Source of the DNA: Actinobacteria bacterium UBA6100 | Lineage (GTDB): Bacteria; Actinomycetota; Coriobacteriia; Anaerosomatales; Anaerosomataceae | Reading direction: 5' to 3' | DNA length: 64,000 nt | Assembly: GCA_002423585.1 (NCBI GenBank) | Contig: DIWS01000018.1 | Location: 20,206 to 84,205 of the forward strand | In this document: positions 8,246-17,194 of the stretch, piece after piece | Position numbering within the stretch: the stretch's first letter is position 1 | Layout of the letters: each line of letters begins with the position of its first letter | The notes under the pieces: model-generated | What the model was told of the DNA's origin: nothing | Seen by the model: the letters and a program-made list of their open reading frames with translations, nothing else | Databases searched by the model: none | Made by a program: the position numbers and the translations under genes

Positions 8246-8269
8246 CAGCCGGTCCGCAGCGAGCGGCCC

Positions 8270-8287
8270 CGGTCATGTGCATGACCG
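8270..8287. repeat. 18-bp near-perfect palindrome between yajC and secD
   Basis: CGGTCATG-TG-CATGACCG: 8-bp arms with a 2-nt centre, in the 98-nt gap between yajC and secD. A smaller CGCCC/GGGCG stem follows at 8303-8316. It could be an operator or an mRNA hairpin that attenuates or stabilises the transcript; nothing identifies the protein that would bind. Confidence 0.45.
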
Positions 8288-8343
8288 TCTGTGGTGACCA
8301 GTCGCCCTCAGGGGCGTGAATCGTAAGGAGCGTACCGAAGACG

Positions 8344-9693
8344 ATGGAGTCAAAGACCCGCAACCTGATCGCCCTCGCGGTGATCGCCGTGCTCGCGGCC
8401 ATCTCGTTCTGGCAGGCCTGGCCGCCGGCCGAGAAGATCACGCAGGGACTCGACCTCAAAGGTGGCCTCTCGGTCATCCTGACCGCCCGGCCGCTCTCCG
8501 GCGGCACTCTCACCGAGGATACCGTGCAGCGCGTCGAGAACATCTTGGTCGAGCGCGTCAACGGTTTCGGTGTGAGCGAGGCTACCGTGCAGCGCCAGGG
8601 CCAGACGGCATTCCTTATCCAGCTGCCGGGCGTCGACAACGCCCAGGAGGCGCTGAAGCTGCTCGGCGAGCCGGGCAAGCTCGAGTTCGTCGACCTGGCC
8701 AGCATCACCGATACCGCCACCGCGGACCTCATCGTGAAGCAGATCGAGGCCGAACGCTCCGAGGAGAGCACCTCCACGCTGCCGAAGCTCGACTCCACCA
8801 AGTACGCGGCGTTCATGACGGGTGAGGTCATCACCGACGCCCAGGTGACCACCGACGATTACGGTGCATACGCGGTGAGCGTGAGCATGGATGACTCGGG
8901 GAAGACCGTATGGGGCGAGAAGACCACCGAACTTGCTCCCACGCAGGGCCAGGTCGTGATCGTGCTCGACGGCTACGCCAAGAGTGCGCCGGCCGTGCAG
9001 ACGCCGATCCTCGATGGAGACACGCTGATCAGCGGCACCTTCACCGTGGATGAGGCGAAGGGGCTCGCTGCGGTCCTCCAGTCGGGTGCGATGCCCGCCG
9101 AGATCGTGATCGACGAGTCACGAGTGGTCGGTCCGACACTCGGCCAGGACTCGCTCAACAAGGGTCTGCTCGCGGGTCTTATCGGGCTCGCGTTCGTTGC
9201 GATGTTCATGGCGCTGTACTATCGCGGCCTCGGCATCGTCTCGTGGGTGTCTCTGGGGCTGTACGGCATCATCTTCGGTGGCGTGCTCGCGATTCTCTCG
9301 GCGCTCAACATCTTCTCGATGACGCTTCCGGGTGTTGCCGGCATCATCCTCACGATCGGTGTCGCGGCCGACACCTCGATCCTCATCTTCGAACGGCTGA
9401 AGGAGGAGGTCGAAGGCGGCAAGACGTACCGCAGCGCCGCGAAGTCGGGCGTTCGGCACGCGATCGCGACCTCCATCGACGCGGACGTCGTGACGCTCGT
9501 CTCGGCCCTCGCGCTGTGGTTCTTCGCCATAGGACCGGTGAAGGGCTTCGCCTTCACGCTCATCCTTGGCATCATCATCGACCTCGTGGTGGCCATCCTG
9601 TTCACCGGACCTGTCGTGCGCATGCTGGCCGAGGGGCCGATGATGAAGACGCCCGCTCTCTTCGGCATGAAGGGCGGTGGTCAGCGTGGCTAA
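8344..9693 (+). CDS. secD: Protein translocase subunit SecD
   Basis: 449 residues. SecD with SecF uses proton-motive force to pull exported proteins through SecYEG. There is an N-terminal membrane helix (~8-22), the conserved GLDLKGGL motif, a large extracytoplasmic P1 region, then five C-terminal helices. The conserved helix-4 motif DTSILIFERLKEE, after the LTIGVAADTS turn, is intact. AAGGAG upstream of ATG 8344 supports the start. The end overlaps secF by up to 17 nt. Confidence 0.97.
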   Translation: MESKTRNLIALAVIAVLAAISFWQAWPPAEKITQGLDLKGGLSVILTARPLSGGTLTEDTVQRVENILVERVNGFGVSEATVQRQGQTAFLIQLPGVDNAQEALKLLGEPGKLEFVDLASITDTATADLIVKQIEAERSEESTSTLPKLDSTKYAAFMTGEVITDAQVTTDDYGAYAVSVSMDDSGKTVWGEKTTELAPTQGQVVIVLDGYAKSAPAVQTPILDGDTLISGTFTVDEAKGLAAVLQSGAMPAEIVIDESRVVGPTLGQDSLNKGLLAGLIGLAFVAMFMALYYRGLGIVSWVSLGLYGIIFGGVLAILSALNIFSMTLPGVAGIILTIGVAADTSILIFERLKEEVEGGKTYRSAAKSGVRHAIATSIDADVVTLVSALALWFFAIGPVKGFAFTLILGIIIDLVVAILFTGPVVRMLAEGPMMKTPALFGMKGGGQRG

Positions 9694-10606
9694 GCGCGGC
9701 ATCGACTTCATGGGTAAGCGGAACATCTTCTTCGCGGTCTCGGGGGCGCTTGTCGTGATCGCGGTGGCGGCGCTCCTGATCCGGGGCGTGACGCTCGGCA
9801 TCGAGTTCCAGGGCGGCACCGTGATGACGCTCGCCGGCGCGGAGGGTATCGGCACCGAGGAGGTGCGTGATGCGCTCAAGACCGCCGACGTGATGGACGC
9901 CGAGAACGCGGTCATCCAGCCGACAGACGATGGTGGTTTCATCGTACGCACGGCGGAGTCCGACACGGCTGCGGCCCAGCAGGCGTTCAGCACGATCCTC
10001 GATGAGCTCGGCCTGCCCGACCAGGACGTGAACGTGACGACCATCGGTCCCGGCTGGGGGCAGAACGTCACCAACGCTGCAGTCCTGGCGCTCGTGGTCT
10101 CGCTCATCGCCATCCTCGCGTACGTTTCGCTCCGTTTCGAGTACAAGATGTCGGTCACGGCGGTGCTCGCGCTGTTCCACGACGCGCTGATCGTCGTGGG
10201 CATATACGCGCTGTTCGGACGTGAGATCACGCCCAACACCGTCGCGGCCGTGCTGACCATCCTCGGCTACTCGCTCTACGACACGATCGTGGTGTTCCAT
10301 CGCATCCGCGAGAACTCTGCGGGGCTCACGAAGCGCAGCTTCATGGACATGACCAACGACTCCATCAACGAGATGCTGATGCGGTGGGTCAACACCGGCC
10401 TCGTGCAGATCGTGCCGGTCATCGCGCTGCTGCTCTTCGGCGGCGAGACGTTGCGCGACTTCGCGTTCGCGATGGCCGTCGGTCTGATCGCCGGAGCGTA
10501 CTCCTCGATCGGCCTCGCCAGCCCGCTGTACGCGGTCTGGAAGGAGCGCGAGCCGAAGTTCCAGGCACTCAAGAAGAGGCACGAGGCCCAGCAGGCCGCC
10601 AGGTAG
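9677..10606 (+). CDS. secF: Protein translocase subunit SecF
   Basis: About 309 residues from GTG 9677; GTG 9686 (start VAKRGIDFMGKR) is equally plausible. The conserved N-terminal IDFMGKRNIFF, GIEFQGGTVM and the helix-4 motif YDTIVVFHRIREN are present, with His in place of the usual Asp in the FDR triplet. Six membrane helices. The start lies inside the secD 3' end, so translation is coupled. A long hairpin follows 32 nt after the stop. Confidence 0.96.
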   Translation: MVSVAKRGIDFMGKRNIFFAVSGALVVIAVAALLIRGVTLGIEFQGGTVMTLAGAEGIGTEEVRDALKTADVMDAENAVIQPTDDGGFIVRTAESDTAAAQQAFSTILDELGLPDQDVNVTTIGPGWGQNVTNAAVLALVVSLIAILAYVSLRFEYKMSVTAVLALFHDALIVVGIYALFGREITPNTVAAVLTILGYSLYDTIVVFHRIRENSAGLTKRSFMDMTNDSINEMLMRWVNTGLVQIVPVIALLLFGGETLRDFAFAMAVGLIAGAYSSIGLASPLYAVWKEREPKFQALKKRHEAQQAAR

Positions 10607-10637
10607 GGGCGGTCGGGCCGCCACAGGCGCCAACATC

Positions 10638-10667
10638 GGGGTCGACACCGCGTCAGGTGTCGACCCC
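10638..10667 (+). terminator. Perfect 12-bp inverted repeat after secF
   Basis: GGGGTCGACACC-GCGTCA-GGTGTCGACCCC forms a perfect 12-bp stem with a 6-nt loop. It sits between secF and the recJ fusion gene, where a terminator is expected, but no U-tract follows. It could act as a Rho-assisted or RNA-stabilising hairpin, or as an operator just upstream of the recJ -10 box. Confidence 0.55.
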
Positions 10668-10673
10668 GACAGG

Positions 10674-10679
10674 TAGAAT
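10674..10679 (+). promoter_or_regulatory. Candidate -10 element (TAGAAT) for the recJ fusion gene
   Basis: TAGAAT lies 3 nt before the first ATG (10683) and 6 nt before the second ATG (10686). The normal initiation distance falls on the second ATG, implying a leaderless transcript; no Shine-Dalgarno is visible. Confidence 0.42.
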
Positions 10680-10682
10680 GGG

Positions 10683-13600
10683 ATGATGACCGAGACAACG
10701 CGCGCATGCGCTCAGATGAGGTGGGACGTCGCGCGTGCCGACGCCGGTACGGTCGCGTCGCTCGCCGAGGCCGTGGGCCTCTCCTCGATCACTGCATCGG
10801 TGCTCGTCGCCCGTGGGATCGCGAACGCCGAAGAGGCGCGGCACTTCCTCGAGCCGTCGCTCGATCGCGACTGGGTGACCGAGGCCGACATCCCCGGTAT
10901 GTCCGAGGCGGCCCGGCGGGTAGCCGACGCGGTCACGCGGGAGCAGCGCATCCTCGTCTTCGGCGACTTCGATCTGGACGGGATCTCGGCTGCCGCCACC
11001 GCCACGCTCGGATTGCGCGCGATGGGCGCTCACGTCGACACCGCCGTGCCGCACCGCTTCCGCGAGGGGTACGGCCTCACGGCCGCCTCCATCGAGCGGA
11101 TAGCTGCATCTGAGCCCGATCTGGTCGTCACGGTCGACTGCGGGATCTCGAATGCGGCCGAGATCGCTGCACTGGCCGAGCGCGGGATCGATGCCGTGGT
11201 GACCGACCATCACGAGCCGGGGGACGGCGTGCCCGCGGGCGTGCCGGTGGCCGATCCGAAGCTCGCCGAGCACGGGCCCGAGATCTCGGGCGCCGGCGTG
11301 GCGCTCGCGCTCGTCCAGGCGGTCGGCGCGATCCTCGGCTTCCCTGACGTCTGGCGGAACCTCACCGACCTCGCGATGCTTGGAACGGTGGCCGACATCG
11401 TGCCGCTGGTGGGCCCGAATCGCGCGCTCGTGGCCGAGGGCATCCGGCGCACGCGGTCCGAGCCCCGCGCGGGGATCGCGGCGCTCGCCGTGGTCGCCGG
11501 CGTCGACATCACGGCGCTCGACACCGACCGCGTGGCGTACTCGCTCGCGCCGCGTCTGAATGCCGCCGGACGCATGGCGGATCCGGAGATCGCGGTCCAG
11601 CTCCTACTCGGCACCGATCCCGGTGAGGCCGACGTGCTCGCGCACGCGCTCGACGAGCACAACCGCGTCCGCCAGGCCGCGGAGAGCGACCTGTACGACG
11701 CGGCGTACCTCGAGGCGGGCCGGACGTTCGCTCCCGGTGACCGGGTCCTCGTGGTGGCAGGCGAGCACTGGCACGAAGGCGTGCGCGGGATCGTCGCGTC
11801 GCGGCTGGTGGGGCGCTTCGGCGTGCCGGCGATCGTGTTCTGCATCGAAGACGGCCAGGCGCAGGGCTCGGGGCGCAGCGTCGAGGGTGTCGACCTGTAC
11901 GCCGCGCTGAGCGAGCTTGCACCGATGCTCGACCGCTTCGGCGGCCATGCGATGGCGGCCGGCCTCGCACTCCCCGCCGCATCCGTCGATCTGTTCCGGG
12001 AGCGCCTCGGCGGTCTGCTCGCCAGTCGCCCGGCCGAGGATTTCGTCTCGCGGATGGTGATCGACGCCGAGGTCCCGCTCGACGCGCTCTCGCGCGAACT
12101 CGTGAGCGAGCTCGCGCTCCTCGGGCCGTTCGGCTTCGGCAACAAGCGACCACTTCTCGCGGTCCGTGGTGTGTTCATGAACGGCCGCAAGCGGGTGGGC
12201 AAGGCCGAGGAGCACTTCAAGTTCACGGCGTTCGACGGTGTGGCATCGCTGCCGGCGATCGCCTTCCGGTGCGCCGGCATCGAGACGCTCGTGGATACGG
12301 AGGCCGCCGTCGACGTGGCGTTCGAGCTCGACTGCGATGAGTGGCGCGGGGTGGAGCGCGTGCAGATGCTGGCGCGAGACGTCCGGTTGCGCGAGGTCGA
12401 GCCCGGCGCGCCCGCATCCGCGCTCGTCGACGACCTGTTCGAACACGCCGAGGAGATCCTCGCCCGTGGCGAGTACTCAGGGATCGCCGAGGCCGAATCG
12501 TTCCACACCAAGCTTGCCGGAGTGAGCTTCGAGGGTCGCCAGGAGGTGGTCGCGCGTCTCGCACCGGGTATACCCCTGCGCCTCGCGCGGCAGCCTGAGA
12601 ACGAGTTCGATGCGAATGCGTGCGCGCTGTTCGATCCCTTCGGCGACCAGGTGGGTTTCCTCAACCGGCGCCTGGCCGCCGTTCTCGCGCCGGTGATCGA
12701 CGCGGGCGTCGAGTACGATGTCGAGGTCACCGAGGTCACGGGCGGGGAGGAGGGCGCTTCGCTCGGCGTGAACGTGCTCGTCTCACGCCGCGGGGCGGAC
12801 CTCGACCAAGACGAGGAGACGCGCCTGCAGGCGCTCGAGCGCCGAACCGCGCTGGCCGCGCTCGGGGCGCCGGATCTTGATGCCGAACTGGTGAGGCACT
12901 TCATCGGTGAACGCGAGCTGCATGCGGCGCAGGCCGAGGCGCTCGGGCATCTCGCGCGGGGGAGCTCCACGCTCGCGGTCATGGCGACCGGTCGGGGCAA
13001 GTCGCTCATCTTCCACGTCCACGCGGCGCGCGAGGCCATCGCGCGCGGTGGTGCGTCGGTCTTCGTCTACCCGCTGCGGGCACTCGTTGCCGACCAGTCG
13101 TTCCACCTCGAGGACTCCTTCGCGGCGCTCGGCTGTTCGGTCGCCACGCTCACCGGGGAGACCGCTCCCGGCGGGCGCGACGGTGCGTTCGCGGCACTCG
13201 CGGACGGTTCGCTCGATGTCGTCCTTACCACGCCGGAGTTCCTCGACCACCACGCGGCACGCTTCGCTGCAGCCGGCAGGATCGCGTTCGTCGTGGTGGA
13301 TGAGGCGCATCATGTCGGGCTCGCACGTGCGGGTCACCGTCCGGCGTACGCGCGGCTCGACCGGGCACTCGAGGCGCTCGGGCACCCGCTCGTGCTCGCC
13401 GCCACCGCCACGGCCCCCGCCGAGGTCGCCGAGGCGATCACCACCGTGCTCGGCGTGCGCGAGGTCGTGCTCGACCCGACCGTGCGCGACAACCTGCGCA
13501 TCGTTGACTCGCGCGGCACCGACGACAAGAACGCGCGGGTGGCGACGCTCGCCGCATCCGGCGAGAAGATCATCGTCTACGTGAACAGCAGGGACCGGTC

Positions 13601-14336
13601 GGTCAAGCTGGCGCGAGAGCTGCGCACACGCGTCCCGGACCTCCTCCATCGCGTGGCGTTCTACAACGGGGGGATGACGCGCGAGAGCCGCCATGCGGTC
13701 GAGCGCGCGTTCCGCGAGGGTGACCTCAGGGTGGTCGTGGCCACCAGCGCGTTCGGAGAGGGCGTGAACATCCCGGACGTCCGTCACGTCGTGCTCTACC
13801 ACCTGCCGATGGGGGAGGTCGAGTTCAATCAGCTCTGCGGACGTGGTGGTCGCGATGGTGATCCCGCCTCGGTGCATCTCCTCTTCGGCAAGAAGGACGC
13901 GCACCTGAATCGGATGATCCTTGAGTCGGCAGCGCCTCCGAGAGACGACCTCGGGGCACTCTACCTGGTGTTGCGGGACATCGCCGCCGAGTCGGGCGGC
14001 GCGATCGAGATCACCAACGCCGATCTCGCGGAGCGTGTGAAGCGCCGCCGCCCGCGCGCCTCGCTGAGCGAGAAGGGCGTCTCCACCGGCGTGGGCGTGT
14101 TCCGCGAGCTCGGGCTTGTGGCGAGCGAGGGCACCGGCGCGTACCGGCGCCTCACGGTCCTGCCGACTCCCGCGGTGAAGCTCGACCTCACGAGTTCGGT
14201 GCGCTACGCGGAGGGTCTGGACGAGATCGAGGGCTTCGAGGAGTTCCGCGCCTACGCGCTCGAGACGGATGCGGAGATGTTGCTGCGCGCCTTCAATCGT
14301 CCTATCCTGCCCACACGACAGGAAGGCACCTCCTGA
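10683..14336 (+). CDS. RecJ exonuclease - HIRAN - RecQ-like helicase fusion protein
   Basis: 1217 residues, more than twice a usual RecJ (~570). Domain order as read: (1) RecJ DHH phosphoesterase with FGDFDLDG (residues 93-100), the DHH triad at 175-177, DHHA1 with FGGH ending at His422, and an OB-like segment to ~580; (2) a HIRAN domain, residues ~607-702, with FHTKLAGVSFEGRQ and the ENEFDANACALF core; (3) an SF2 helicase with Walker A ATGRGKS (768-774), DEAHH (873-877) and motif VI CGRGGRDGDP (~1050), most like RecQ, then a ~150-residue C-terminal tail without an obvious zinc or HRDC domain. RecJ degrades 5'-ended single strands and RecQ-type helicases supply them, so one polypeptide may couple unwinding and resection, with HIRAN binding 3' DNA ends. 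Translation may start at ATG 10683 or, leaderless, at 10686. The stop overlaps relA by 1 nt. Confidence 0.9.
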   Translation: MMTETTRACAQMRWDVARADAGTVASLAEAVGLSSITASVLVARGIANAEEARHFLEPSLDRDWVTEADIPGMSEAARRVADAVTREQRILVFGDFDLDGISAAATATLGLRAMGAHVDTAVPHRFREGYGLTAASIERIAASEPDLVVTVDCGISNAAEIAALAERGIDAVVTDHHEPGDGVPAGVPVADPKLAEHGPEISGAGVALALVQAVGAILGFPDVWRNLTDLAMLGTVADIVPLVGPNRALVAEGIRRTRSEPRAGIAALAVVAGVDITALDTDRVAYSLAPRLNAAGRMADPEIAVQLLLGTDPGEADVLAHALDEHNRVRQAAESDLYDAAYLEAGRTFAPGDRVLVVAGEHWHEGVRGIVASRLVGRFGVPAIVFCIEDGQAQGSGRSVEGVDLYAALSELAPMLDRFGGHAMAAGLALPAASVDLFRERLGGLLASRPAEDFVSRMVIDAEVPLDALSRELVSELALLGPFGFGNKRPLLAVRGVFMNGRKRVGKAEEHFKFTAFDGVASLPAIAFRCAGIETLVDTEAAVDVAFELDCDEWRGVERVQMLARDVRLREVEPGAPASALVDDLFEHAEEILARGEYSGIAEAESFHTKLAGVSFEGRQEVVARLAPGIPLRLARQPENEFDANACALFDPFGDQVGFLNRRLAAVLAPVIDAGVEYDVEVTEVTGGEEGASLGVNVLVSRRGADLDQDEETRLQALERRTALAALGAPDLDAELVRHFIGERELHAAQAEALGHLARGSSTLAVMATGRGKSLIFHVHAAREAIARGGASVFVYPLRALVADQSFHLEDSFAALGCSVATLTGETAPGGRDGAFAALADGSLDVVLTTPEFLDHHAARFAAAGRIAFVVVDEAHHVGLARAGHRPAYARLDRALEALGHPLVLAATATAPAEVAEAITTVLGVREVVLDPTVRDNLRIVDSRGTDDKNARVATLAASGEKIIVYVNSRDRSVKLARELRTRVPDLLHRVAFYNGGMTRESRHAVERAFREGDLRVVVATSAFGEGVNIPDVRHVVLYHLPMGEVEFNQLCGRGGRDGDPASVHLLFGKKDAHLNRMILESAAPPRDDLGALYLVLRDIAAESGGAIEITNADLAERVKRRRPRASLSEKGVSTGVGVFRELGLVASEGTGAYRRLTVLPTPAVKLDLTSSVRYAEGLDEIEGFEEFRAYALETDAEMLLRAFNRPILPTRQEGTS

Positions 14337-16546
14337 TGTCGGTGACGCTCGAAGGTATCGAAGCGCAGATCCGCTCCTACAATCCCTCGGCAGACCTGCG
14401 GGGGATCGAGGAGGCGTACGCGTTCGCGCTCGAGCACCACGCGGGGCAGATGCGCAAGAGCGGCGAGCCGTTCATCAGCCATCCGCTCGAGGTGGCGATG
14501 ATCCTCGCGGGGCTGAACCTGGACACGGCCACGCTGCAGGCCGCGATCCTCCACGATGTGGTGGAAGACAGCGCGGTGAGCCTCAAGGAGATCCGCGAGC
14601 GTTTCGGCGATGAGGTGGCGGTCCTGGTCGACGGGGTCACCAAGCTCGGCCGCATCAAGTTCAGCTCGCTCGCCGAGGCGCAGAGCCAGAACCTGCGCAA
14701 GATGCTCATCGCCATGGCCAAGGACATCCGCGTGATCCTGATCAAGCTCGCCGACCGCCTGCACAACATGCGGACCCTCGGCGCGCTTTCGGAGGAGAAG
14801 CAGCACCGCAAGGCGATCGAGACGATGGAGATCTACGCACCCCTGGCACACCGTCTCGGGATCTCCTCGATCAAGTGGGAGCTCGAGGACCTTGCGTTCT
14901 ACTACCTTGAGCCGAAGAAGTTCGCGCAGATCCAGAAGATGGTGGCCGAGAGCCGCGACGCGCGCGAGGCGTACCTGCACCAGGTGATCGACCAGCTCTC
15001 GAGCGAGCTCGAAGCGATCGGCATCACCGGCGACATCTCGGGCAGGCCGAAGCACCTGTACAGCATCTACCAGAAGATGACGCATCGCGGTAAGGACTTC
15101 TCGGAGATCTACGACCTCATCGCGCTCCGCGTGATCGTGGATTCGGTGAAGGACGTCTACGGCGCGCTCGGCACGGTGCACTCCATCTGGAAGCCGGTTC
15201 CGGGTCGCTTCAAGGACTATGTCGCGATGCCCAAGTTCAACATGTACCAGTCGCTTCACACCACCGTCATCGGTCCGGCGGGGCGCCCCCTCGAGATCCA
15301 GATCCGCACCGAGGAGATGCACCGGACAGCGGAGTACGGCATCGCCGCTCACTGGCGCTACAAAGAAGGCGGGCGTGCCGACGAGGCCTTCGACGAGCGG
15401 CTGTCGTGGCTTCGGCAGATGCTCGAATGGCAGACCGAGCTCAAGGACCCACGTGAGTTCATGGAGGCGCTCAAGATCGACCTGTTCGAAGACGAGGTGT
15501 TCGTCTTCTCGCCGAAGGGTGACGTGATCTCGCTCAGGCGCGGCTCCACCCCGATCGACTTCGCGTACATGATCCACACGGAGGTGGGACACCACTGCGT
15601 GGGTGCCAAGGTGAACGGCTCGATCGTCACCCTCGACTACGAGCTCGAGATGGGCGACCGCGTCGAGATCCTGACCAACAAGAACTCGTGGCCCAGCCGC
15701 GACTGGCTGAACGTCGTTCGCACCTCCTCGGCCAGGAGCAAGATCCGGAGCTACTTCTCAAAGGCGAGCCGCGAAGACGATCTGGTCAAGGGCAAGGACG
15801 AGCTCGGCAAGATCCTGCGCAAGCAGGGTATGCATGTGGGTGCCAGCTCCCTCGGCAAGGCGCTCGATGTCATCGCCAAGGACATGAACCTGGCCGAAGG
15901 CGAGGACCTACTGGCGGCGATCGGTGGCGGGAAGCAGAGCCCGAAGCAGGTGGTCACCAAACTGATCAAGATGCTCGCGAAGGACGATGCGCCGGTACTC
16001 GCGCCGGAGGGCGAGACCACTCTGCCGATCCTGCAGCCGTCACGCGCTGTGAACCGTCGGAAGAGCGCCACCGGTGTGCGCGTGAAGGGCATCGACGATG
16101 TGCTCGTCCGGCTCGCGCACTGCTGCAACCCGGTGCCTGGTGACGACATCGTCGGCTTCGTGACGCGCGGCCGGGGCGTCTCGGTCCACCGGGCCGACTG
16201 CCCGAACGCGCGTGAGCTGGTGAGTTCGAGTGCCGAGCGCATCCTCGAGGTCGAATGGGACACCGGGGCCTCCACCACCTATCAGGTGGAGATCCTCATC
16301 GAGGCGCTCGACCGCACCCGTCTGTTGCAGGACATCTCGGTCGCGCTGGCGGACGCGGGGGTGAACGTGCTCTCGGCGGCGGTCTCCACCGACCGGCAGG
16401 GTGTGGCATACCTGCGATTCCTGTTCGAGCTCGGGCACATGGACCAACTGCAGCGTGTGCTCAACCAGGTCCGCGGCGTGGAGGGCGTGTTCGACGCCAA
16501 GCGCACCATGCCCGAGGGCGGCAAGAAGCGGGTGGACCGCGCATGA
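14336..16546 (+). CDS. relA: Bifunctional (p)ppGpp synthetase/hydrolase (RelA/SpoT)
   Basis: 736 residues, full Rel length. The hydrolase HD domain is intact: His73-Asp74 in ILHDVVEDS and IKLADRLHNMRT. The synthetase domain has GRPKHLYSIYQKM, the RFKDYVAMPK loop and MYQSLHTTVIGP, so both activities are expected. TGS (VFVFSPKGDVISL, near 400), a Cys-containing ZFD (LAHCCNPVPGDDIVG) and a C-terminal ACT domain follow. The RFKD form of the synthetase loop fits bifunctional rather than synthetase-only RelA. ATG overlaps the recJ-fusion stop (TGATG); the 3' end overlaps the MBL gene by 4 nt (ATGA). Confidence 0.97.
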   Translation: MSVTLEGIEAQIRSYNPSADLRGIEEAYAFALEHHAGQMRKSGEPFISHPLEVAMILAGLNLDTATLQAAILHDVVEDSAVSLKEIRERFGDEVAVLVDGVTKLGRIKFSSLAEAQSQNLRKMLIAMAKDIRVILIKLADRLHNMRTLGALSEEKQHRKAIETMEIYAPLAHRLGISSIKWELEDLAFYYLEPKKFAQIQKMVAESRDAREAYLHQVIDQLSSELEAIGITGDISGRPKHLYSIYQKMTHRGKDFSEIYDLIALRVIVDSVKDVYGALGTVHSIWKPVPGRFKDYVAMPKFNMYQSLHTTVIGPAGRPLEIQIRTEEMHRTAEYGIAAHWRYKEGGRADEAFDERLSWLRQMLEWQTELKDPREFMEALKIDLFEDEVFVFSPKGDVISLRRGSTPIDFAYMIHTEVGHHCVGAKVNGSIVTLDYELEMGDRVEILTNKNSWPSRDWLNVVRTSSARSKIRSYFSKASREDDLVKGKDELGKILRKQGMHVGASSLGKALDVIAKDMNLAEGEDLLAAIGGGKQSPKQVVTKLIKMLAKDDAPVLAPEGETTLPILQPSRAVNRRKSATGVRVKGIDDVLVRLAHCCNPVPGDDIVGFVTRGRGVSVHRADCPNARELVSSSAERILEVEWDTGASTTYQVEILIEALDRTRLLQDISVALADAGVNVLSAAVSTDRQGVAYLRFLFELGHMDQLQRVLNQVRGVEGVFDAKRTMPEGGKKRVDRA

Positions 16547-17160
16547 GGGTGCGCAGGCTCACGCTCGGGATGCTCGACACCAACTGCTGGGTCGTCGATG
16601 ACGGCGCCGGAGGTCCGGCGATCGTGATCGACCCGGCGGATGGGGCGGGCGAGATCCTCGATGCTCTTGGCGGGGCGCCGGTCGGAGCGTTGGCGCTCAC
16701 ACACGGGCACTTCGACCACATCGGCGCGGTGCGCGAGCTGGTGGCGGCCACCGCTGCGCCGCTGCTGGTGCATGAGGCCGATGCGGATTCGATCACGACG
16801 GCTGTCGGCTCCGGCGGCGCACCCTTCGGCTTCGAGGTGAGCGCGCCGTCCGCGGACCGGGTGCTCACGGCCGGGGACACGATCGTGGCGGGGGCCGTCG
16901 CCCTGACCGTGCTGCACACGCCCGGCCACACCCCGGGCTGCATCTGTCTGCTGGGCGACGGTCACCTCTTCAGCGGTGATACGCTGTTCGCCGGCAGCAT
17001 CGGTCGCACGGATTTCCCGGGCGGCGACATGGCCGCGATGCGGCGTTCTATCGCCCGTCTTGCCGAACTGCCGGATGAAGTGCGCGTGCACCCGGGCCAC
17101 GGCCCGGAGACCACCATCGGCAGGGAGCGACGGGTGAACCCTTACTTCCCCCGAGCGTGA
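16543..17160 (+). CDS. Metallo-beta-lactamase fold hydrolase (glyoxalase II-like)
   Basis: 205 residues, cytosolic. The metal-binding motif THGHFDH, the second His in HTPGHTPG, the bridging Asp in LFSGDTLF and the last His in VHPGHGPET are all present, and the GSIGRTDFPGGD segment is typical of the YcbL/GloB-like branch. Members hydrolyse thioesters such as S-lactoylglutathione or act on unknown substrates. ATG 16543 sits in the ATGA overlap with relA, so the gene is coupled to relA; the relA-MBL order is common in Gram-positive genomes. Confidence 0.9.
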   Translation: MRVRRLTLGMLDTNCWVVDDGAGGPAIVIDPADGAGEILDALGGAPVGALALTHGHFDHIGAVRELVAATAAPLLVHEADADSITTAVGSGGAPFGFEVSAPSADRVLTAGDTIVAGAVALTVLHTPGHTPGCICLLGDGHLFSGDTLFAGSIGRTDFPGGDMAAMRRSIARLAELPDEVRVHPGHGPETTIGRERRVNPYFPRA

Positions 17161-17194
17161 CCCGTCCTCGAGCCGCCAGGGAGCCACTGTCACG

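Noticed and set aside
11210..13039. Long minus-strand open frame (609 codons) antisense to the RecJ fusion gene
   Set aside because: High-GC antisense shadow: Ser/Arg/Ala-rich, no family motifs, and fully covered by the well-supported + strand gene.
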